A stretch of DNA of 19,092 bases from JACQNR01 sp964533045 (lineage in GTDB: Bacteria; Acidobacteriota; Terriglobia; UBA7540), in contig CAZHKT010000068.1 of NCBI GenBank assembly GCA_964533045.1, positions 1 to 19,092 of the forward strand, in the 5' to 3' direction. This document shows, piece by piece, positions 13,920-19,092 of the stretch. Both the position numbers and the translations under genes were made by a program. The number at the start of each line of letters is the position of its first letter. Position 1 is the first letter of the stretch. Below the pieces are notes generated by a model, which saw only the letters and a program-made list of their open reading frames with translations, was not told the origin of the DNA and made no database searches.

Positions 13920-15730
13920 TGGGACACGGACCCCAGACTTTCAAGCCGTCTTCGCGCCGCCGCCGGCTGATGGTGAGGTACGTCGTCATCAGCTTTTCGC
14001 TGGGGGCGGTCGCTTCGGGCCTTTTCTTCCTCCTGCGGGCCCGCCCTAAGACTTACACGCCCGGCGAATCCATGGACAGCATCACCAGCGAACTTGAGCG
14101 TCCTGTGCCGGCGGGTTATCCCAACGTGAAGTTTGTCAACGCCGCAAGGCAGGCGGGGATTGATTTCAGGCATTTTGGCGCCCGGCGCTCGACGCAGCTT
14201 CCGGAGGATATGGCATCCGCCGCTGCCTGGGGCGATTACGACGGGGACGGCTGGCTCGACCTCTACATCTGCAACATCGCCGCGCCCATGACGGCAACGC
14301 CCGAGCAAGTCGCCGCGTCGCCTGCTTCCAACCGGCTCTATCACAACGACGGCAACGGGCATTTCACGGATGTGACCGAGCGTGCCGGGGTGGGATTCCG
14401 CGGCGTAGGCAACGGCGTGGCCTGGGCTGACTATAACAATGACGGTACGCTGGACCTGATCGTTACCAGCTACGACCGCCTGGTGCTCTACCGCAACCGC
14501 CGCGACGGGACCTTTCAGGATGTGTCGAAATCTGCCGGACTGGATACGTTCCGCGGCTACTGGGCCGGGCCGGCCTGGGCCGATTACGATCGCGACGGCT
14601 TTGTCGATCTCTACATCTGCGGCTACGTGAAGTACAAGTTCGATCCGGGATTCGTCGGCAAGTCTTCGCGCCAGTATACGGAAATGGTGCCGTTCACCAT
14701 CAATCCCTCGTCCTATCCGCCGGAACCGAACCTGCTGTTCCACAACAACGGCAATGGGACCTTCACGGAGGTGGGCAAGAAACTTGGCGTGGATAATCCT
14801 ACCGGCCGGAGCCTTTCCGCAAGCTGGGCGGATTACAACAATGACGGCTGGCCGGACCTCTATGTGGCGAATGATATCTCGGACAACGTTTTCTTCCTGA
14901 ACCTTGGCAACGGGAAATTCAGAGACATTTCGCATCCTGCCTGGGTGGCCGACTATCGCGGCGCCATGGGGCTGGCCGCGGGTGACTGGGACAACGATGG
15001 CGACCTGGATATGTTCGTTACGCACTGGATTGCGCAGGAAAACGCGCTCTATTCCAATCTGCTGCTAACGCCCGGCGCTGCGGCCGAATCCAAGACGCTG
15101 CGGTTTCAGGACATCGCCGACATGCAGGGGCTGGGGCAGATTGCACTCTCCGTGATCGGATGGGGGGCTGGTTTCTTCGACTACGACAACGACGGGTTCC
15201 TGGACATTCTTGCGGTCAACGGCAGCACGTTTCAGAAGGAGGATGACCCGGCGCAGCTGGTTGCGATGAAGAATTTCCTTTTCTGGAACAAGGGCCCCGA
15301 AGAGGGCTATTTCGAAGTGGGTGAGGTCGCCGGAAGCGTCTTCCAGGAAGCGCATGTGGGGCGCGGCGCGACCTTCGGCGATTACGACAACGACGGCGAC
15401 GTGGACGTGTTCATCGTCAACCACAATGAAGCGCCGACGCTGTTGCGCAATGAAGGCGGCAACAGGAAGAACTGGCTTACCGTCCGGCTCAGGGGCAGCA
15501 GGAGCAATCGCAGCGGTATTGGGACGCGCGTGATGATCGAAACTGACACGGGAAAGCAGATGCAGGAAATCGGCAGTCAGCCTTTCTACATGTCGCAAAG
15601 TAATCTGGACGCGCATTTCGGTCTGGGCGCCGCAAGCCGGGTCCGGAAGCTCATGGTGATTTTCCCCAGCGGCATCCAGCGCGAGCAGGAGAATGTCGCC
15701 GCCAACCAGGTTCTGGTCGTGACGGAATGA
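13919..15730 (+). CDS. Membrane-anchored FG-GAP/VCBS propeller with ASPIC/UnbV domain
   Basis: A 603-residue protein. After a basic start (SSRRRRLMVR) a hydrophobic segment at about 20-39 anchors it or acts as an export signal. Seven Ca2+-binding loops of the DxDxDG type start at residues 107, 171, 222, 305, 357, 421 and 488, enough for a seven-bladed beta-propeller as in integrin-like FG-GAP proteins. Residues about 515-600 match the ASPIC/UnbV domain, including NWLTVRLRG, SNRSGIGTRV and HFGLG. It is an extracytoplasmic binding or surface protein; no enzyme function is evident. It starts inside the cytochrome stop (TAATG), implying translational coupling, since no good Shine-Dalgarno is visible. 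ATG 13970 is an alternative start but would lose the basic N-terminus. Its end overlaps the next gene by ATGA. Confidence 0.9.
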   Translation: MGHGPQTFKPSSRRRRLMVRYVVISFSLGAVASGLFFLLRARPKTYTPGESMDSITSELERPVPAGYPNVKFVNAARQAGIDFRHFGARRSTQLPEDMASAAAWGDYDGDGWLDLYICNIAAPMTATPEQVAASPASNRLYHNDGNGHFTDVTERAGVGFRGVGNGVAWADYNNDGTLDLIVTSYDRLVLYRNRRDGTFQDVSKSAGLDTFRGYWAGPAWADYDRDGFVDLYICGYVKYKFDPGFVGKSSRQYTEMVPFTINPSSYPPEPNLLFHNNGNGTFTEVGKKLGVDNPTGRSLSASWADYNNDGWPDLYVANDISDNVFFLNLGNGKFRDISHPAWVADYRGAMGLAAGDWDNDGDLDMFVTHWIAQENALYSNLLLTPGAAAESKTLRFQDIADMQGLGQIALSVIGWGAGFFDYDNDGFLDILAVNGSTFQKEDDPAQLVAMKNFLFWNKGPEEGYFEVGEVAGSVFQEAHVGRGATFGDYDNDGDVDVFIVNHNEAPTLLRNEGGNRKNWLTVRLRGSRSNRSGIGTRVMIETDTGKQMQEIGSQPFYMSQSNLDAHFGLGAASRVRKLMVIFPSGIQREQENVAANQVLVVTE

Positions 15731-17736
15731 AACGCTCGCTCATGGTTCTTGCCGCCGCGGTGGCGGCGCTGCTGGCTTTCATGGCCATCCAGCGGTGGCG
15801 TGACGATCGCCAGGCGGGCGAACCCAGGGAAATCGACCCCGCGCGCCAGCGTGTCAGGGATTTTTGGGCGGAGTTCAACCGCGCGGGCAGCCTGCGCACG
15901 CAGGGGAACTACCGCGCCGCCGCCGAAGCCTACCGGAGATGCCTGGAGCTCGACCCGCGCCACGAGGATTCGCTCTACTACCTCGCCACCAGCCAGCACG
16001 AGTTGGGCGAATACGACGCGGCCGTTGCCACCCTCCACCGGCTCATCGAAGTGAATCCGGAAAGCGCTCGCGCCTACTCGCAGCTCGGGAATACACTCTC
16101 CACGCTTGCGCCCGGCGCTTCACCCGATTTCAACGCGGCGCGTCAGGCCTATCAGCGCAATTTAGAAGTCAATAAGGAGCAGGCCGGGCCGTTCCTTCGA
16201 CTGGGCACGCTGGATCTGGAGGAAGGCAAGCTGGATGAAGCGCTCACGCATTTCAAACTCGGTTCAGCTTCGGGCGCTCCCGATGCTTCCTACCTGATCG
16301 CCTATACCCATTTTCTGAAGGGCCATCGCGAACAGGCCGGGCCGCCATTGAACCGCATTGTTCAGGCGTATGAGAAGGAGAAGCATCTCACCGACAAGGG
16401 GGTGCTTTCGGAGGGCGACATCCTGCCCGGCCCCGACAAGCGGCTGACCGCGCTCGAACGCGCCGGCGTGAAGGCCATGGCGCTGCTCGGCTGGATGGCG
16501 GCGGAAGAAGGGAAGGTGCCCGCGCAGGTTCCCGCTCGGCTGCAGGTGAAGGATTTACCGATGGACGCTGCGGGTGCCTGGGTGCGCGTTTCCAATGCGC
16601 TGAGGCCGGGCGGCCGCGGGCTATGGTGCGACGTCGACAACGACCGGCGCGCCGATTTGCTGGTGACCGGCGGTGAGCGCCCGGTAGCCCTCTATCACAA
16701 CCAGAGGGGGGCGCTGGTGGAAGCGACGGCGCGAGCGGGTCTGGCGGGTCTCCGCGGCGTTTGGGACGCTGTTTGCCTGGACACCGACGGTGATGGGCTT
16801 TCGGATCTCTATCTGGTCGGTTCGGGCTATTGGGGAGCGGGACGAAACCGGCTCTTCCGCAATCACGGAGGCCGGTTCAGCGACGCGACTGCTGAGGCCG
16901 GTCTGGATGGCCTCCGGCCGACGGCTCGCGCCGTGGCGTTTGACGCCGACGGTGATGGCCGGCCCGACCTGATGGAACTGGGAGCGTCGGGCGAAGGGAT
17001 GAGTTCGGTTCGATTCTATCGAAACGGCGGCGGAAAGTTCCGTGAAGCCACGCGAGAAGCCGGCATCGAATCGGCCGGAACCGCCGTGGACGCCGTGGCC
17101 GGCGATTTCGACCACGACGGGAGGATGGATCTCGCCGTGCTCTTTTGGAAGAGCGGCGTGAAGCTGCTGCGCAACCTGGGCGCGGGCCGGTTCGAAGACG
17201 TGACGACCTCGTTCTGCATGGCCAGCGACCTGGTATCGAGCTTCAGCCTGACGGCTCTGGATTTCGACAAGGACGGGTGGCTCGATTTGCTTGTGACCGC
17301 CCAGGCTCCCGCGGAAGATGCGATTCGCTGCCTGATTCAACCGAGCTTGAATTTCCCGCGCCACACGCCGCGGCTGTGGAGGAATACCGGTCGCGGCTTC
17401 TTTGAAGACCTGACGAGCCGCGCCGGACTCGACCGTTCGTACGGCACCATGCAGGCAGTCGCGGCGGATTTCGATGCGGACGGCTGGACGGACCTTCTGC
17501 TGGCCAACGGCGGTCTGGACGCCCAGCGCTTCGAGCCCAGCGTCATTCTTCGCAATGATGGCGGCAAGACATTTCGCGAGTGGGTTCGCCTGCCCGCCGC
17601 CCGCGGTGCCACCAATGGCTGGGGGGCCGCTGTCTCAGACGTTAACGGCGATGGCTGGCCTGACGTTTACCTCGCGACGCATCCGCTCTTCACGCGACAG
17701 GCCATCCGCGGCGGGCTGTTCCTCAGCCGCCGGTAG
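15727..17736 (+). CDS. Exported TPR + FG-GAP/VCBS propeller protein
   Basis: A 669-residue protein whose ATG overlaps the preceding stop (ATGA). MKRSLMVLAAAVAALLAFMA is a signal peptide or anchor. Residues about 45-260 are TPR helices, with clear units at 48-80 (NYRAAAEAYRRCLELDP) and 82-113 (GEYDAAVATLHRLIEVNP). Residues about 285-665 hold seven Ca2+-loop blades starting at 302, 352, 406, 460, 512, 581 and 638. The first (DVDNDRRAD) has Arg where Gly is usual and may bind Ca2+ poorly. No ASPIC/UnbV domain follows, unlike the neighbour. The TPR part probably docks partners, and the propeller may mirror the upstream one in a shared complex (inference). It is the last gene of the operon. Its TAG stop reads GTAGC, like the repeat heads, but no strong hairpin pair follows. 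Confidence 0.88.
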   Translation: MKRSLMVLAAAVAALLAFMAIQRWRDDRQAGEPREIDPARQRVRDFWAEFNRAGSLRTQGNYRAAAEAYRRCLELDPRHEDSLYYLATSQHELGEYDAAVATLHRLIEVNPESARAYSQLGNTLSTLAPGASPDFNAARQAYQRNLEVNKEQAGPFLRLGTLDLEEGKLDEALTHFKLGSASGAPDASYLIAYTHFLKGHREQAGPPLNRIVQAYEKEKHLTDKGVLSEGDILPGPDKRLTALERAGVKAMALLGWMAAEEGKVPAQVPARLQVKDLPMDAAGAWVRVSNALRPGGRGLWCDVDNDRRADLLVTGGERPVALYHNQRGALVEATARAGLAGLRGVWDAVCLDTDGDGLSDLYLVGSGYWGAGRNRLFRNHGGRFSDATAEAGLDGLRPTARAVAFDADGDGRPDLMELGASGEGMSSVRFYRNGGGKFREATREAGIESAGTAVDAVAGDFDHDGRMDLAVLFWKSGVKLLRNLGAGRFEDVTTSFCMASDLVSSFSLTALDFDKDGWLDLLVTAQAPAEDAIRCLIQPSLNFPRHTPRLWRNTGRGFFEDLTSRAGLDRSYGTMQAVAADFDADGWTDLLLANGGLDAQRFEPSVILRNDGGKTFREWVRLPAARGATNGWGAAVSDVNGDGWPDVYLATHPLFTRQAIRGGLFLSRR

Positions 17737-17973
17737 CACGGGCCTCCCGCCCCTGGGCATGGCCAAGAGGGCCCTGCCACCTCAGCGGAAAGGATGCCCG
17801 CGCTCTCAACTCGTGTGGTGCGTCGCAGATAACGATTCCATCGCGGGGCACCTCGTAGCGGCGGCCTTCAGGCCGCCACCCGTACGTGTCGCCCTGAAGG
17901 GCGACGCTACGGCCCGCTCGGCCGAAACCACGAAGGACATCCGCCATTGTAAAGAACCGTTCGACGCACCGCC
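17737..17973. other. Intergenic region between convergent genes
   Basis: 237 nt with no convincing gene. The first 50 nt are G/C-runs without a clean hairpin; the middle holds a twin-hairpin GTAG...CTAC element. No U-tract terminator was seen for either converging gene. Confidence 0.6.
17855..17910. repeat. Twin-hairpin GTAG...CTAC element with compensatory changes
   Basis: A 56-nt element: GTAGC, GGCGGCCTTCAGGCCGCC (17860-17877), linker, GTCGCCCTGAAGGGCGAC (17888-17905), GCTAC. Compared with 2010-2063 and 2893-2946, the left stem changes an A-T pair to G-C and the right stem a G-C pair to C-G, each on both arms, so pairing is kept. It lies about 120 nt beyond the TPR gene stop and about 64 nt from the stop of the converging gene. 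Confidence 0.85.
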
Positions 17974-19092
17974 CTAGCTCCACAGCCGGTCGCCGGATTT
18001 TTCGTGGTCCCATTCCGGCGTGGGCGCGAAGTACTTGGTTCCCGGCTTCAAGTGTTGTTTGACAGCGTCCTCATTGAGCGTGATGCCCAGACCCGGACCG
18101 CTGGGTACCTTGATAAAGCCGCGGTTGACGATGGGCTTTTCGATACCTTCGACCAGACTGTCCCACCACGGCACGTCCACCGAGTGGTTCTCGAGTACCA
18201 GGAATCCGTGTGTCGCTGCGGCGCAATGGACGCTGGCCATGCAGGAGACGGGGGTTCCGGCAAAGTGCATGGCCATGGGGATGCCGTACACCTCGGCCAT
18301 ATCGCCGATTTTCTTGGTTTCGAGGATGCCGCCCGAAGTGGCGAGGTCGGGATGAACGATGTCCACCGCGTGCTCGCGGCAGAGCACCTCGAAAGGTTCC
18401 TTAAGGTAAATGTCTTCGCCCGTGAGGATGGGAATATCGACGGCGTCGGTCAGCTTCTTGTAAAGCGCCGTGTGCTGCCACGGAATCATGTCTTCCAGCC
18501 ACGCCAAATTGAACTTCTCAAAGGCGCGTGCCAGGCGGATGCAGGAATTGAGCCCGATATGACCGAAGTGGTCGGCGCAGAGCGGAATTTCCATTCCCAC
18601 GATTTCGCGGATGGCAGCGACGTAATCGGACATGAGCGCAATGCCCTTGTCGGTGATCTCCACGCCCAGCAGGGTGTGCTCGCGGTTGATGAGTTCGTCT
18701 TCACTCATGCCGCTGGGCCTTGTCACGGTTCCCGGAATGCCCTCCAGCACGTCAATCCCCAGGTCCATTTTGATCCAGGTGTAGCCCAGCGCCATCCGGC
18801 TCTTCATGTGCTCGGCATACTCCTTGGGATCGTGTGATTCGACGGTATCGGCGTACATCCGGATCTTGTCGCGGAACTTGCCGCCCAGCATCTGGTAGAC
18901 CGGCACGTTGTACGCTTTACCGGCCAAGTCCCAAAGGGCCATTTCGACCCCGCTGACACCACCGCCCTGTCGCGACTGGCCGCCGAACTGCTTGATCTTG
19001 CGAAAAATCCGGTCCACGTCGCAGGGGTTTTCGCCGAGCAGGCGGCTCTTGAGCATCAGCGCATAGGTCGGGCTGGCCCAGTCGCGCACCTC
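17974..19092 (-). CDS. Enolase-superfamily dehydratase, third member (5' end cut)
   Basis: At least 371 residues; the N-terminal part of the lid domain lies beyond the window, since the frame stays open to the edge and the first usable GTG (19089) is internal. Numbering from there, the barrel is complete. Metal ligands are Asp173 (LCADHFGH), Glu199 (WLEDMIPW) and Glu225 (LTGEDIY), spaced 26 and 26, with Asp248 (HPDLA) and catalytic His275 (MHFAGTP). Lys107-x-Asp109 (WIKMDLG) replaces the KxK/KxR of other members, and His174 directly follows the first ligand. It is clearly more distant from the two dehydratases at 2949 and 5899 than they are from each other. An aldonate dehydratase of the galactonate/gluconate type is plausible, but the substrate is not readable. 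The stop is TAG at 17976-17974. Confidence 0.85.
   Translation of the reverse strand, partial: EVRDWASPTYALMLKSRLLGENPCDVDRIFRKIKQFGGQSRQGGGVSGVEMALWDLAGKAYNVPVYQMLGGKFRDKIRMYADTVESHDPKEYAEHMKSRMALGYTWIKMDLGIDVLEGIPGTVTRPSGMSEDELINREHTLLGVEITDKGIALMSDYVAAIREIVGMEIPLCADHFGHIGLNSCIRLARAFEKFNLAWLEDMIPWQHTALYKKLTDAVDIPILTGEDIYLKEPFEVLCREHAVDIVHPDLATSGGILETKKIGDMAEVYGIPMAMHFAGTPVSCMASVHCAAATHGFLVLENHSVDVPWWDSLVEGIEKPIVNRGFIKVPSGPGLGITLNEDAVKQHLKPGTKYFAPTPEWDHEKSGDRLWS

Noticed and set aside
17733..17790. GTAGC at the TPR gene stop as another full repeat element
   Set aside because: The head matches, but the G/C-runs after it do not form a clean hairpin pair and no CTAC partner was found.
19087..19089. 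GTG as the start of the right-edge dehydratase
   Set aside because: Enolase-superfamily members need a longer N-terminal lid domain and the frame is open to the window edge, so this GTG is most likely internal.

Overview
The window looks like chromosome from an Acidobacteriota-type bacterium, probably near Solibacter/Bryobacterales. This is inferred from gene content: GC-rich genes, several sugar-acid dehydratases of the enolase superfamily, FG-GAP/ASPIC-UnbV and TPR-FG-GAP proteins, a cyclase-toroid/ankyrin protein and a multihaem cytochrome. No rRNA, tRNA, transposase, integrase or CRISPR array was seen. Twelve genes are supported, one of them cut by the right edge.

Layout. (1) 1-573 is non-coding, with palindromes and a 26-nt direct repeat. 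(2) 574-7917 is a carbohydrate or sugar-acid catabolism region. It holds an aldehyde dehydrogenase (+), then on the minus strand an exported clan GH-A-like glycosidase, an L-rhamnonate-dehydratase-like enzyme and an SDR oxidoreductase. Divergent from the glycosidase lies a second dehydratase + SDR pair (+). (3) 8173-11468 carries two exported minus-strand proteins: a membrane-anchored monohaem protein of unknown family, and a squalene-cyclase-like toroid fused to ankyrin repeats. (4) 11763-17736 is a tightly coupled plus-strand operon (junctions TAATG and ATGA). It encodes a five-helix membrane pentahaem cytochrome, a membrane-anchored FG-GAP/ASPIC-UnbV protein and a TPR + FG-GAP protein. A good sigma-70-like promoter and a 5'-UTR hairpin precede it. 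(5) 17974-19092 is the C-terminal part of a third enolase-superfamily enzyme (-).

How the genes may work together. The catabolic genes fit release of sugars outside the cytoplasm, oxidation and dehydration of sugar acids, and aldehyde oxidation; exact substrates cannot be read from sequence. The central block looks like a cell-envelope electron-transfer or surface assembly, because every product has an export signal or membrane anchor and two carry c-type haem motifs.

The most striking non-gene signal is a family of GTAG-headed hairpins. Most are arranged as inverted pairs (GTAG-hairpin-hairpin-CTAC), the known architecture of REP/BIME elements. In four genes the TAG stop codon is the TAG of the repeat head. 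In a fifth the stop shares a base with the head, which supplies a second in-frame TAG; in a sixth the head begins two bases after the stop. A second hairpin family with a GCTGGNGC head fills 7080-7138 and 7996-8171.
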